Of a DNA stretch of 64,000 bases, positions 31,812 through 40,700 are shown one piece after another (positions within the stretch are counted from its first letter, which is position 1; each line of letters begins with the position of its first letter). The stretch is from positions 1 to 64,000 of the forward strand of contig JAPVXR010000005.1 of NCBI GenBank assembly GCA_027214385.1, read 5' to 3'. The DNA is from Cryomorphaceae bacterium 1068 (lineage in GTDB: Bacteria > Bacteroidota > Bacteroidia > Flavobacteriales_D > Cryomorphaceae). A program made the translations under genes and the position numbers. The notes under the pieces are model-generated. The model saw only the letters and a program-made list of their open reading frames with translations. It made no database searches and had not been told where the DNA came from.

Positions 31812-32186
31812 ATGAATCTGTCAAAGACCGCTAAAATCCTGATCGGGATATTCACTATTCTCCAGCTATTCGCTGCTCTTGGCTTTGTAGTATGGATCAT
31901 TGCAGCTGTGCTTCCTGAAGCAATCGCCTTAAAAGATGACATGGGTCCTGAGTTTGCGCTGAGCTTGTTTGGAGGAATGCTCGCATGGATCATCTTCCTG
32001 AGTGTCTACACGGTAGGATTCATGATCTTTTATTTGATACACGCAGGTACCAACAAGGAAACCAGCACGGGTGTCAAGGTATTGTGGATTGTCTTGATAC
32101 TTGTATTTCAAGTATTGGCCGAGGTGGTTTACTATTTTCTGGAAATTCTTCCTGAGAAATCGCTTACGGCTAAGCTCGAAAACTGA
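31812..32186 (+). CDS. Small membrane protein with PLDc_N-like end
   Basis: A 124-residue protein with three transmembrane helices (about 8-30, 50-72 and 86-108). The final helix region, GVKVLWIVLILVFQVLAEVVYYFLE, is very close to the phospholipase D N-terminal membrane motif (KxLWIxxIxxxPxxGxxxYYxxG), but without a downstream PLD domain. Two bases separate it from the convergent paaE-like gene. Confidence 0.7.
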   Translation: MNLSKTAKILIGIFTILQLFAALGFVVWIIAAVLPEAIALKDDMGPEFALSLFGGMLAWIIFLSVYTVGFMIFYLIHAGTNKETSTGVKVLWIVLILVFQVLAEVVYYFLEILPEKSLTAKLEN

Positions 32187-32187
32187 T

Positions 32188-33273
32188 TTACGGTTCGTCG
32201 TAGTCCACGACCATCTTCGCAGAAGTAGGGTGTGATTGGCAAGTCAGGATATATCCGTCTTCCACTTCCTTATCCGTTAGAGCGTAATTTACATCCATCA
32301 CGGCTGAGCCTTCCATGACCTTTGCACGGCAAGTGCAGCAAGAACCACCTGTACATGCGTAAGGCGCATCGAGACCTGCATCTAAAACCGCGTCCAATAT
32401 ATTGTCGCTAGCAGTGACCGTTATTTCCATCTCTTCACCGTCCAAAACAACGGTGACTTTTGATTCGGCTACGGGTGTATTCCCGCCCTCGTTATTGGAG
32501 ATGCTTTCTGCCTCTTCCGTTTCAGCGGGAGGAGTGGTGAACAACTCAAAATGAATTTTTTCCTTGGCAATCCCTTTAGCAGTAAGCGTTTCATTGATGC
32601 TATTGATCATGTCAAAAGGCCCGCAAATGAAGTATTCGTCTGCTTTTTGAGTTGCTTCAAAACGTTCCATAAGTTCAGAACATTTATCTGCAGACATGCG
32701 TCCGCTAAAAAGAGGATCTTCCGTTTCTTCACGGCTCAATAGATGAGCCACTTTAAGTCTATCGGAGTATTTCGTCTCCAGCTCGTCGAGTTCTTCTTTG
32801 AATATAATATCCGCAGTGCTCTTGTTTCCATAAAACAAGCTGAAGCTGTTTTCGGCATTTACCGCTAAAGCAGTTTTAAGCAAAGATAGGATAGGAGTGA
32901 TTCCGCTTCCTGCAGCGAACGCGACATAATGCTTCGGTGAAGATGCGGGCATCTCCGTGTAGAAGTTTCCCATCGGCTTCATTACTTCAAGTACTTGGCC
33001 TTTTTCAATTCCATTGTTGAGGTAGCTGCTCATGCGTCCGCCCTCCACTTCTTTCACGGCGATGCGGAGATCACTGTCGGAGATAGGGCTTGAACAAGCA
33101 GAATACGAACGTCTCAATTCCTCGCCATTAAAATCTCGGCGAAGTGTGATGTATTGACCTTGTTTGTATTGGAATTCGCTTTTGAGTTCTTCGGGGATTT
33201 CGAAAGCGATGGAAACGCAGTCTTTGGTCTCTCTGCGAACGTCTTTGATCTTTAAGCTATGAAATTTGGCCAT
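32188..33273 (-). CDS. paaE: PaaE-like ferredoxin-NAD(P)H reductase
   Basis: A 361-residue flavo-iron-sulfur reductase: FNR-type FAD domain (~1-100, with R-R-S-Y-S-A-C-S-S-P), NAD(P) domain (~105-230, A-A-G-S-G-I-T-P-I-L-S-L-L), and a C-terminal plant-type 2Fe-2S domain (C-T-G-G-S-C-C-T-C, then I-L-T-C-Q-S-H-P), i.e. C-x4-C-x2-C-xn-C. This is the domain order of PaaE, which passes electrons to the phenylacetyl-CoA epoxidase; related reductases feed other oxygenases, so the substrate is not fixed. The rest of the paa genes lie 9 kb away and the oxygenase is not in the window. Confidence 0.85.
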   Translation of the reverse strand: MAKFHSLKIKDVRRETKDCVSIAFEIPEELKSEFQYKQGQYITLRRDFNGEELRRSYSACSSPISDSDLRIAVKEVEGGRMSSYLNNGIEKGQVLEVMKPMGNFYTEMPASSPKHYVAFAAGSGITPILSLLKTALAVNAENSFSLFYGNKSTADIIFKEELDELETKYSDRLKVAHLLSREETEDPLFSGRMSADKCSELMERFEATQKADEYFICGPFDMINSINETLTAKGIAKEKIHFELFTTPPAETEEAESISNNEGGNTPVAESKVTVVLDGEEMEITVTASDNILDAVLDAGLDAPYACTGGSCCTCRAKVMEGSAVMDVNYALTDKEVEDGYILTCQSHPTSAKMVVDYDEP

Positions 33274-33295
33274 TTTGGGCTTTGAAATTTGCGTG

Positions 33296-33326
33296 CAAAA
33301 ATAGGATTCTCAGGCCTATCGGCCAA
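33296..33326 (-). promoter_or_regulatory. Promoter of the paaE-like gene
   Basis: Minus strand: TTG (33326-33324), 20-bp spacer, TATTTTTG (33303-33296), 23 bases before the start codon. Full match to the phylum consensus. Confidence 0.7.
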
Positions 33327-33392
33327 GTGTCTGTTTTAACGCCGATAAATAATGAATGTTTATGCCTCTTTTCAAAAAGTGCTGGTGAAAAA

Positions 33393-35477
33393 CTAATACA
33401 CTAAAAGATCGTTTAGCGCTTTTTCTACTTTTTGGGCATTTGGTATCATCGTTTCCTCTAAGGTTGAATTTAAAGGGATGGCAGGCAAATCTTCCGATCC
33501 GATCACTTTTATCGGCGCATCTAGTTTTTCAAAACAATTTTCTTGAATCGAACCGGCGATACCTTTAGCGAAGTTGCAGCCCAAAGGCTCTTCCGTTACG
33601 ATCAAGCATTTTCCATGAAGACGAACTCGCTTGTAAACTAAGTCCTCATCCCAAGGAGATACCGACCTGAGGTCTACGATTTCTACCCTTCCGTCAAACT
33701 GCTTTGAAGCTGTTTTCGACCAGTAAACGCCCATTCCGTAGGTGATGACCACCAAACTTTCTCGGCTTTCCACTTTTGTGGTGGAGGCCTCTTGGGCAAT
33801 TCTTCCTTTGCCAATAGGCACGACATAATCGCGGTCAGGAAGCTTTGATTTGGCTTCTTCCGTTCCTTTGATCTTACTCCAGTAGAGACCTTTGTGTTCC
33901 AGCATTACCACTGGATTAGGATCATAGAAGGCGGCCTTCATAAGTCCTTTCATGTCAGCACCGTTAGAAGGATAGACCACTTTGATCCCTCTGATATTGG
34001 TTAATACTGATTCTACTGAAGATGAGTGATAAGGGCCACCACTTCCATAAGCTCCAATGGGAACACGGATCACAGCCGATACTGGCCATTTACCGTTTGA
34101 GAGGTAATAACTTCGACTCAATTCGGTGAAAAGCTGATTGAGTCCAGGCCAGATGTAATCGGCAAACTGTACTTCCACAATTGGTTTTGCACCTGCAGCT
34201 GCCATACCCACTGTGCTCCCAACAATAAAAGCCTCCATAATCGGAGTATTGAAAACCCGATCATCTCCAAATTTCTGCGCGAGTGTGGCGGCTTCTCGAA
34301 ATACTCCACCTAGTCGACCACCAACGTCTTGACCGTAAAGTAAAGCCTCGGGGTGATCCTCTAAAATTTCTTGAACGGCGAATAGCGCGCAGTCCACCAT
34401 CAGGGCAGTTTCTGCTCCTGAAGGCGATCTCTCGCCTTTTTCTTCCAAAATCGGAGTAGGAGCAAAGTCGTGGGTGAAAAGGTCTTCTGGTTGCGGGTCT
34501 TCGGCTTGCAGTGCTTCCTCATAATCATCCGATACCTTTTGAGCAGCTTCGTCGAAAATAGTGTCCAAATCTGCTTCACTCTGTCCCGCATCGATCAGCT
34601 CAGCTCTTAGCCTGTCCCATGGGTCTCGGCTTTTGTGCTCTTCCAGGTCGTCACGGTACCATTCCATTCGCACGCCGGAGGTGTGGTGACCAAGAAGTGG
34701 CACTTTGGCGTGCACCAAAAAAGGTCTCCGCTCTTCGCGAACGGTTTTAAATACTTCCTGTAGGGTATTCCAGCTTTCTTTTATGCTCGCACCGTCGATG
34801 CTTCTCGTCTCAATTCCTTTAAAACCGCGAGCATAATAGGCTGCGTCGTTTGCGCGCACTTCATCGGCGCTGGCAGATATGTCCCACTCATTGTCCTGAA
34901 CCAAGAATACCATCGGAAATTGCTTCAAGGCAGCCATCTGTAGCGCTTCGCTGATTTCTCCCTCGGTCATCGCCGCATCGCCGATGCTGCACACTACGAT
35001 CGGAGCATCTTCAGTCTCTTGCAGAAGACCTTGCTTTTCCATGTATTGAATACCCATGGCTACACCTGCTGAGGGAATGGCTTGCATTCCCGTTGCACTT
35101 GAGTTGTGGGGAATTTTAGGCATATCATCCCGCTTCAAGCTCGGGTGTGAATAGTATGTTCTTCCTCCCGAAAAGGGGTCATCTCTTTTGGCCAAAAGCT
35201 GGAGCATGAGCTCATAAGGCCGCATACCGATTCCCAACAGGATACTGTCATCACGGTAATAAGGAAATACGTAGTCCTGAGGGTTCAGTTGTAGTCCACA
35301 GGCCAACTGTATGGCTTCGTGTCCGCGAGAAGAAGCATGCACATACTTGGCCGTCACAGCCTTGTTTTCCTCGTACAATGCGGCCATGGCTTTTGAGGTG
35401 CTCATCAATTCCCAAATTCTTAATAAAGCCTCTTTGGGGATAGTTGTTTCCTCCATATTTTCTGTTGCGGTGGTCAT
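33393..35477 (-). CDS. 2-oxoacid dehydrogenase E1, alpha and beta fused
   Basis: A 694-residue protein joining both E1 subunits. Residues ~15-330 are the alpha half, with the thiamine-diphosphate motif G166-D-A-A-M-T-E-G ... N196. Residues ~350-694 are the beta half (L-Y-G-Q-D-V-G-G, F-N-T-P-I-M-E, Q-F-A-D-Y-I-W-P-G). It is most like the branched-chain 2-oxoacid type (BkdAB). The E2 and E3 genes are not nearby. A TAACTTTG on the minus strand (35502-35495) is the probable -7 element. Confidence 0.9.
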   Translation of the reverse strand: MTTATENMEETTIPKEALLRIWELMSTSKAMAALYEENKAVTAKYVHASSRGHEAIQLACGLQLNPQDYVFPYYRDDSILLGIGMRPYELMLQLLAKRDDPFSGGRTYYSHPSLKRDDMPKIPHNSSATGMQAIPSAGVAMGIQYMEKQGLLQETEDAPIVVCSIGDAAMTEGEISEALQMAALKQFPMVFLVQDNEWDISASADEVRANDAAYYARGFKGIETRSIDGASIKESWNTLQEVFKTVREERRPFLVHAKVPLLGHHTSGVRMEWYRDDLEEHKSRDPWDRLRAELIDAGQSEADLDTIFDEAAQKVSDDYEEALQAEDPQPEDLFTHDFAPTPILEEKGERSPSGAETALMVDCALFAVQEILEDHPEALLYGQDVGGRLGGVFREAATLAQKFGDDRVFNTPIMEAFIVGSTVGMAAAGAKPIVEVQFADYIWPGLNQLFTELSRSYYLSNGKWPVSAVIRVPIGAYGSGGPYHSSSVESVLTNIRGIKVVYPSNGADMKGLMKAAFYDPNPVVMLEHKGLYWSKIKGTEEAKSKLPDRDYVVPIGKGRIAQEASTTKVESRESLVVITYGMGVYWSKTASKQFDGRVEIVDLRSVSPWDEDLVYKRVRLHGKCLIVTEEPLGCNFAKGIAGSIQENCFEKLDAPIKVIGSEDLPAIPLNSTLEETMIPNAQKVEKALNDLLVY

Positions 35478-35583
35478 CTTGTTAGGTTGAGCGGCAAAGT
35501 TAACAACTTAGACAGTGTTTTGATTTTTCAACGGGAAGCGGGCTTTCTGAAAATTTCAAATATATTTGGTGAAAACCACGACT

Positions 35584-36162
35584 ATGAAGTATCTATCCAT
35601 TGTAATCGCATCATTTTTATTGTTTTCCATATCAGACCTAAAAGCTCAGAAAGATTCTGAGAAACCATCTACCGTCATTTTTACTGCCGGTTGGAGTTAT
35701 GCTGATTTGAATCAGGGAGATGAGTCCACTGATTCGCGAAATGGTCTTCATATCGGATTGAGAAAAGATATTAAGCTTTTTCCGACGATGCACTTGGAAA
35801 CAGGGGCACTCTACGTGCAAAAAGGGGCAACGTTTGATCTTGAGGAGCTAGGCACTTTGGAGTATCAGCTCGATTACATTGATATTCCCGCCGCACTTAA
35901 ATTCAAGTTCGGAGGTCTTTATGCCTTGGGTGGAGTTTCAGGAAATATCAGGATCAAGTCAGAGGTAGAAGGAGAAAAAGTTGATAATATCAATCCTTTT
36001 TCGCTGTCCTCATCGTTGGGCGCAGGGTTTAAGTTTCTGATGTTTTCAATAGATGCCAGATGGAACCACACCTTGACTGATATTGTAAAGGACAATGACG
36101 GAGACAAGATCTACAACTCATATTTCTTGATCGGATTGAGTTTTCACTTGCAACGCAAGTAG
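35584..36162 (+). CDS. PorT-like outer-membrane beta-barrel protein
   Basis: Start ATG 35584 gives 192 residues; upstream in-frame TTG/GTG codons overlap a TATATTTG promoter-like motif (35561-35568). After the signal peptide (ending LKAQ) come eight amphipathic strands (IFTAGWSYADL, NGLHIGLRKDIKLF, HLETGALYVQKGATF, LDYIDIPAALKFKFGGLYALGG, AGFKFLMFSIDARWNH, SYFLIGLSFHLQRK). The L-D-Y-I-D-I-P strand and F-H-L end are typical of this barrel family. Function unknown. Confidence 0.8.
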   Translation: MKYLSIVIASFLLFSISDLKAQKDSEKPSTVIFTAGWSYADLNQGDESTDSRNGLHIGLRKDIKLFPTMHLETGALYVQKGATFDLEELGTLEYQLDYIDIPAALKFKFGGLYALGGVSGNIRIKSEVEGEKVDNINPFSLSSSLGAGFKFLMFSIDARWNHTLTDIVKDNDGDKIYNSYFLIGLSFHLQRK

Positions 36163-36212
36163 AAATCTATGTAGCTCAGCAGCAGTTCTTCATTTCTTTT
36201 GTACTTCTTGAC

Positions 36213-36220
36213 TACTTTTG
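36213..36220 (+). promoter_or_regulatory. -7 element directly in front of def
   Basis: TACTTTTG ends four bases before ATG 36225. With a start of transcription about seven bases downstream, the mRNA would have little or no leader. No TTG lies 17-23 bp upstream; the nearest is 11 bp away. Confidence 0.4.
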
Positions 36221-36224
36221 TAGA

Positions 36225-36809
36225 ATGATATTACCAATAGTCGCCTACGGCGATCCTGTATTGAAGAAGGAAGCCGATGACATAGATAAGGACCACGAAG
36301 GTCTGGATGAGTTGATTGACAATATGTTTGAGACCATGTACGGTGCTCAAGGCATAGGGTTGGCTGCACCGCAAATTGGAAAGTCCATTCGGCTCTTTAT
36401 CGTTGATGCTTCTCCTTTCGGTGAAGATGAGGAAGATCCCGAAGCTCAGAAAGTAAAGGATTTCAAAGAAGTCTTTATCAATGCTCGTATCGTTGAAGAA
36501 AAGGGAGAGCCCTTCGTTTTTCCGGAAGGGTGCCTCAGCATACCTAATATCCGGGAGGACGTAACGCGCGATGACACTATTGTGATTGAGTATTACGATA
36601 GAGAGTGGAATTTTCATCGAAAAGAATACGACGGCTATGCAGCCCGAATTATCCAACACGAATACGACCACATAGACGGTATTCTATTTACCGACAAATT
36701 AAAACCGCTGAAAAAGAAATTACTGAAGCGCAAGTTGACGGATATTTCCAAAGGAAATGTAGAGGTGAATTACCGTATGCGATTTCCACAATTAAAACTT
36801 AAGAGATGA
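36225..36809 (+). CDS. def: Peptide deformylase
   Basis: A 194-residue enzyme that removes formyl groups from new proteins. All three motifs are intact: G43-I-G-L-A-A-P-Q-I-G, E101-G-C103-L-S and H145-E-Y-D-H149, giving the Cys and two His metal ligands and the catalytic Glu146. The acidic insertion D-E-E-D-P-E-A (~68-74) is common in this phylum. The last codon TGA overlaps the next ATG (ATGA), so the genes are coupled. Confidence 0.97.
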   Translation: MILPIVAYGDPVLKKEADDIDKDHEGLDELIDNMFETMYGAQGIGLAAPQIGKSIRLFIVDASPFGEDEEDPEAQKVKDFKEVFINARIVEEKGEPFVFPEGCLSIPNIREDVTRDDTIVIEYYDREWNFHRKEYDGYAARIIQHEYDHIDGILFTDKLKPLKKKLLKRKLTDISKGNVEVNYRMRFPQLKLKR

Positions 36810-37381
36810 TTAGGACAGTAGGATTGGCAGTTTTTGGTGCATTGGTAATGGTATCGTGTGCCTCTGAAGAGACAGGGTCGGAAGAACGTGCAAAGACCCA
36901 TGCTGAACAAAGGTTGGAACTATCTATGCGCATTGATTCTCTTGAGACGATCATGGAGGAGAAAAACCTCCTTCCCGGAGATGAACTGATGGGGGAGCTA
37001 CTGAAAGATTACATTGAGTACACGGAAAAGTTTCCAGGTGATATGGACAAGACGCCCGAGTATCTCTACAAGGCGGCGGCCATATCCAGAGCGGTAAATC
37101 TACCGGTAAAAGCCATTAAACTCTACGATCGTATTCTGGCAAAATACCCACGTTGGGAGAAAGCACCTGAAGTGGCCTTCTTGACGGCCTTCACTTACGA
37201 TGAAGATCTGGGCGAACCTGAATTAGCAAAAGAGTCTTACGAAAAGGTAATCGAAAAGTACCCCGGCGACCTATGGGCTGTGCAAGCCGAGCAGCGATTG
37301 GCTACTGTAGGAATGAGCGACGATGAGCTTCTGGAGTTTTTAAAAGAGAAGCAAAAGGAAGCCGAAGCGGCTGAGGATTAA
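36806..37381 (+). CDS. TPR-like lipoprotein
   Basis: A 191-residue lipoprotein (lipobox MVSC; Cys near 18). The mature part is all helical with tetratricopeptide-like repeats: YLYKAAAISRAVNLPVKAIKLYDRILAKYP and VAFLTAFTYDEDLGEPELAKESYEKVIEKYP. It ends in an acidic helix. It resembles the outer-membrane lipoproteins that scaffold other proteins, but no partner is evident. It starts inside the last codons of def and its stop interlocks with the convergent gene. Confidence 0.8.
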   Translation: MIRTVGLAVFGALVMVSCASEETGSEERAKTHAEQRLELSMRIDSLETIMEEKNLLPGDELMGELLKDYIEYTEKFPGDMDKTPEYLYKAAAISRAVNLPVKAIKLYDRILAKYPRWEKAPEVAFLTAFTYDEDLGEPELAKESYEKVIEKYPGDLWAVQAEQRLATVGMSDDELLEFLKEKQKEAEAAED

Positions 37382-37788
37382 TCCTCACATCCATCCACTT
37401 CTTCCACTTCAATCTCATCCAGCGTGAAATTGAAGTTGCTGTTCTCCAATTGCTCGGATGTAAAATTCTCTGGAACAAAGTAGATTCCATTGAGCTTTCC
37501 CACTCTGGATTTCAATCCGGGAATGCACTCGCCTTCGATTCGCCCTGACTCTCTCAGTATTCCTTCGTAGTATAGATTGATGTCCATAGCCAAAGTCACC
37601 GCACGGTCTGCGGTGTTTTCTACTTTTAGCAAAAGCGCATCCTTTTTTACTCCGTCCGCATCTTTTGCTTGTCCCCACTTGGTGGAGATTTCCAATCCGT
37701 TTACTTTTTGGTATTCAGTGTATCCTTTTTGAGCTTGTAGTGTTCCGCAAAGAAAAACGGTGATAAATAAGCCAATGCAATTCTTCAT
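37378..37788 (-). CDS. Small secreted protein of unknown function
   Basis: A 136-residue protein with a signal peptide (MKNCIGLFITVFLCGTLQAQ) and a beta-rich mature domain (YTEYQKVNGLEISTKWG, ALLLKVENTADRAVTLAMDINLYYEG, GLKSRVGKLNGIYF), which has an Ig-like look. Two cysteines remain in the mature part. It ends with the acidic EVEEVDGCED. No family recognised. Confidence 0.65.
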   Translation of the reverse strand: MKNCIGLFITVFLCGTLQAQKGYTEYQKVNGLEISTKWGQAKDADGVKKDALLLKVENTADRAVTLAMDINLYYEGILRESGRIEGECIPGLKSRVGKLNGIYFVPENFTSEQLENSNFNFTLDEIEVEEVDGCED

Positions 37789-37879
37789 ATTTCTTGCTTT
37801 TGCACAAAGTTGATTAAAAAAATCATCACTGATTTGAACTTACCCCAAACTTCCGTGTACCGAAGGGAAATCAACAGCA

Positions 37880-38701
37880 ATGAATTTGGTTTCCACAATT
37901 ACTCAAGAGCGCAACGACCCCAGGTATCTTCAGATATTCTTATTGGGATCTTTTTTGGCCTACGGGCTTCTATTTCTTCAATGGTCGGCAAGGCTCGATG
38001 TTTTCGCCGCTGCCTTTGTTTCATCCCTTGTTACCCAGATCATTTGGGCCAAATGGAAAGGGCAACCCCTTAGTTCTATTAAGAGTGCTTTGATAAGCGC
38101 TTTGGGTCTCTGCTTGCTGCTGAGGGTAGATTCCGTTTGGGTAATGGCCTTGGCAGGAGTCGCGACAATCTCTTCAAAATTCCTCATTCGACACAAGGGC
38201 AAGCACGTTTTCAATCCCACCAATTTTGGGATTATCCTCGCTATTCTGACCGGGCACGCCTGGATATCACCGGGCCAATGGGGCCACGGTGAAACAGGGA
38301 TGTTGCTTATATTATTGGGTGCCACGGGCATTCTGCTCCGAGTAAAGCGTTGGGATCTCTCTTTGACTTTTCTCACGGTGCTGTTTGGTTTGGAGTCGTT
38401 GAGGCTCATTGCCTATCTCGGTTGGGATTGGCCCGTGGTTTTCCACCGCTTCAATAGCGGAACTATTCTGCTTTTCGCCTTCTTCATGATTACCGATCCC
38501 AAGACGACTCCAAATAGCCGAAAAGGGAGAATTCTCTGGGCGAGTATGATTGCCTTACTCAGCTTTTTTCTTGGTCAGTTTTTCTACCTGTACCAAGCCC
38601 CGCTTATTGCATTATTTATCATTTCATTCACTACTCCACTCATCGACCAGGTGTTTAAAGCCGAGCGATTTAAGTGGATACCTAAAACCCAAAACATATG
38701 A
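37880..38701 (+). CDS. RnfD/NqrB-like membrane protein
   Basis: A 273-residue protein with about eight to ten transmembrane helices. The motif K-H-V-F-N-P-T-N-F-G-I-I-L and the later R-F-N-S-G-T-I-L-L-F-A-F-F-M-I-T-D-P-K-T-T-P are the RnfD/NqrB signatures; in true RnfD/NqrB the SGAT-type threonine binds FMN, and here S-G-T fits. No other Rnf or Nqr subunits are present, so it is a stand-alone relative. It is ATGA-coupled to the next gene, a DUF2330 protein. Confidence 0.85.
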   Translation: MNLVSTITQERNDPRYLQIFLLGSFLAYGLLFLQWSARLDVFAAAFVSSLVTQIIWAKWKGQPLSSIKSALISALGLCLLLRVDSVWVMALAGVATISSKFLIRHKGKHVFNPTNFGIILAILTGHAWISPGQWGHGETGMLLILLGATGILLRVKRWDLSLTFLTVLFGLESLRLIAYLGWDWPVVFHRFNSGTILLFAFFMITDPKTTPNSRKGRILWASMIALLSFFLGQFFYLYQAPLIALFIISFTTPLIDQVFKAERFKWIPKTQNI

Positions 38702-40158
38702 AAAGGAGAATCACCGCCATTTTTATGGCTATGCTGATTATCAGCACCGATGTGTCAGCCTTCTGCGGATTTTACGTCGCAAAAGCTTCGACCGATTTAT
38801 TCAATGAAAAATCAGAAGTCATTCTGGTAAGAGACGGCGATCACACCGTCATCACCATGAGCAACGACTTTAAGGGCGATGTCAAAGACTTTGCGATGGT
38901 AGTGCCCGTGCCAGTCGTTCTCAGAGAAGACCAGATCAAGGTTGTTGAGCGAGAAATCTTTGACCGGCTCGATGCCTATTCTGCTCCACGACTTGTGGAA
39001 TACCACGACGCCAACCCTTGTCAGCCGATTGTACAGCGTGATATGGCGATGAGCAAAATGGCCGTGCCCGAAATGAGTATGAGAATGCAAGAAGAAGTCA
39101 TGGAAGACGAAGACAAAGACTATGGAGTGACCATCGAAGCCGAGTACACCATCGGTGAGTACGACATCTTGTTGTTAAGCGCCGAAGAGTCTGATGGTTT
39201 GGAGACATGGCTTACGCGCAATGGTTATCAGATTCCTGCCAAGGCGGCTGAAGTATTAGAGCCATACATCCTCAGCGACACCAAATTCTTTGTGGTTAAG
39301 GTCAACTTGGATAAGCAGCAGAAAAATGGATTCGACTACCTCAGACCGATTCAAATCAGCTTTGAGAGCGACCGATTTATGCTTCCTATCCGATTGGGTA
39401 TGGCCAATGCCAATGGTCCCCAGGATTTGATTGTATACGCTTTTACGCGCACGGGAAGAGTAGAGCCCGTGAATTACCGAACGGTGAAAATGCCCACGGC
39501 CAATAAAGTTCCACTTTTCGTAAACCGATACTTCGGTGAGTTCTATCAAGACCTTTTTCACCGTGCTTACCACAAAGAGGGCAGGAGTGCAGTATTCTTG
39601 GAATACGCTTGGAATGTAAGTCCAATGCAAGGGGTAAAGTGCGACCCTTGTGTGTCACCACCACCTGTATTTGGAGATTTTGCTACCGCAGGAGTCAATT
39701 GGGTTACGGGGATGAATTACGAGAGTCAGGTCTTTTTTACCCGTTTACATGTGCGCTACACTAAAGATCGATTCCCACAAGACTTGCAGTTTCAGGTTAC
39801 TCCGAACGCCGAGCATTTTCAGGCCCGTTACGTTATCACTCATCCGGCCAAAGGAGACTTGAATTGTGAGGCAGGAGATCGATACGTTCGTGATTTGGAA
39901 AACAGAAGAAGTCTGGAAGTAAAGGAGCTTGCTGCTCTTGCGGGTTGGACCAACCCCAATTATGCCGACTACGTAACAGAGTACTCAAAACGCTTCAAGC
40001 CCGATAAGTATGCACCACAGCGAAATTCATTCTTGCCCTCAGCGATTTTGCCCGGAGGTGATGATGATGGTGGATCATGGGCCAAGTGGTTGTTTCCGCT
40101 AGCAGTAATATTAGGGGTCACCTTTTTGCGTCCCAAGCGAAAGCGAAAAGACGCCTGA
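38698..40158 (+). CDS. DUF2330 protein with signal peptide and C-terminal anchor
   Basis: A 486-residue protein. The signal peptide ends at VSAFCGFYVAKA, the diagnostic start of DUF2330. The core (~30-330) carries G-D-V-K-D-F-A-M-V-V-P-V-P and the E-Y-D-I-L-L-L-S-A-E-E-S-D-G-L-E-x-W-L motif. The last ~25 residues are a hydrophobic helix followed by R-P-K-R-K-R-K, an anchor in the membrane. The start overlaps the stop of the RnfD-like gene, so the two probably work together. Confidence 0.9.
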   Translation: MKRRITAIFMAMLIISTDVSAFCGFYVAKASTDLFNEKSEVILVRDGDHTVITMSNDFKGDVKDFAMVVPVPVVLREDQIKVVEREIFDRLDAYSAPRLVEYHDANPCQPIVQRDMAMSKMAVPEMSMRMQEEVMEDEDKDYGVTIEAEYTIGEYDILLLSAEESDGLETWLTRNGYQIPAKAAEVLEPYILSDTKFFVVKVNLDKQQKNGFDYLRPIQISFESDRFMLPIRLGMANANGPQDLIVYAFTRTGRVEPVNYRTVKMPTANKVPLFVNRYFGEFYQDLFHRAYHKEGRSAVFLEYAWNVSPMQGVKCDPCVSPPPVFGDFATAGVNWVTGMNYESQVFFTRLHVRYTKDRFPQDLQFQVTPNAEHFQARYVITHPAKGDLNCEAGDRYVRDLENRRSLEVKELAALAGWTNPNYADYVTEYSKRFKPDKYAPQRNSFLPSAILPGGDDDGGSWAKWLFPLAVILGVTFLRPKRKRKDA

Positions 40159-40190
40159 TGCAACCTTATAAGTTCTTCTAACGTCATTAG

Positions 40191-40219
40191 GGGTGAGCGA
40201 CCAATCGTTCACCCTTTTT
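40191..40219 (+). terminator. Rho-independent terminator
   Basis: GGGTGAGCG (40191-40199), loop ACCAAT, CGTTCACCC (40206-40214) with one G-T pair, followed by five T. It closes the RnfD-like/DUF2330 unit. Confidence 0.85.
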
Positions 40220-40307
40220 CCATCCAGACCGCCTTATAGTTGATGAAGTTTCTTAGGAGATAACTCCTGAGTTTACAGTGAATTAATTATATTACAAGCT
40301 ATAAGTT

Positions 40308-40700
40308 ATGGCAACAAAAAAAATACTTCTACTCGCCTTTTTGTTCGCGTGTTTCTCAGTTACCGTGAATGCCCAGAAATCATCAGGTGATGATTCTCTG
40401 CCCGACAGTCCTTTGGATATTTTTATCCCCAATGCTTTTACACCCAATGGTGATGGATTGAATGATTCTTTCAGAACCCAAATCACAGGGCCCGAACTCG
40501 ATCTTTATGAGTTTATGGTTTTGGATCGAAACGGTAAGGAGGTATTCTACACTACAGACCCGAATGAAAATTGGGATGGAACAATTAAAGGGAGTTCTTT
40601 TACTTCAGGTACTTCCATGTTCATTTATATCCTGAAGATTAAATCAATAGAAGATAGAGGGCCAATGACATTAAGAGGTCATGTGGTATTGATTCGCTAG
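40308..40700 (+). CDS. Stand-alone T9SS type B sorting-domain (CHU_C) protein
   Basis: A 130-residue protein: signal peptide (ending VTVNAQ), a linker of about 12 polar residues, and then only a gliding-motility-associated C-terminal domain (CHU_C): I-F-I-P-N-A-F-T-P-N-G-D-G-L-N-D, E-F-M-V-L-D-R-N-G-K-E-V-F, N-W-D-G-T and a final R-G-H-V-V-L-I-R. Type B tails normally sit at the end of large exported proteins; here there is no cargo. The full set of motifs, the ATG and the signal peptide argue that it is complete rather than a remnant. Confidence 0.88.
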   Translation: MATKKILLLAFLFACFSVTVNAQKSSGDDSLPDSPLDIFIPNAFTPNGDGLNDSFRTQITGPELDLYEFMVLDRNGKEVFYTTDPNENWDGTIKGSSFTSGTSMFIYILKIKSIEDRGPMTLRGHVVLIR

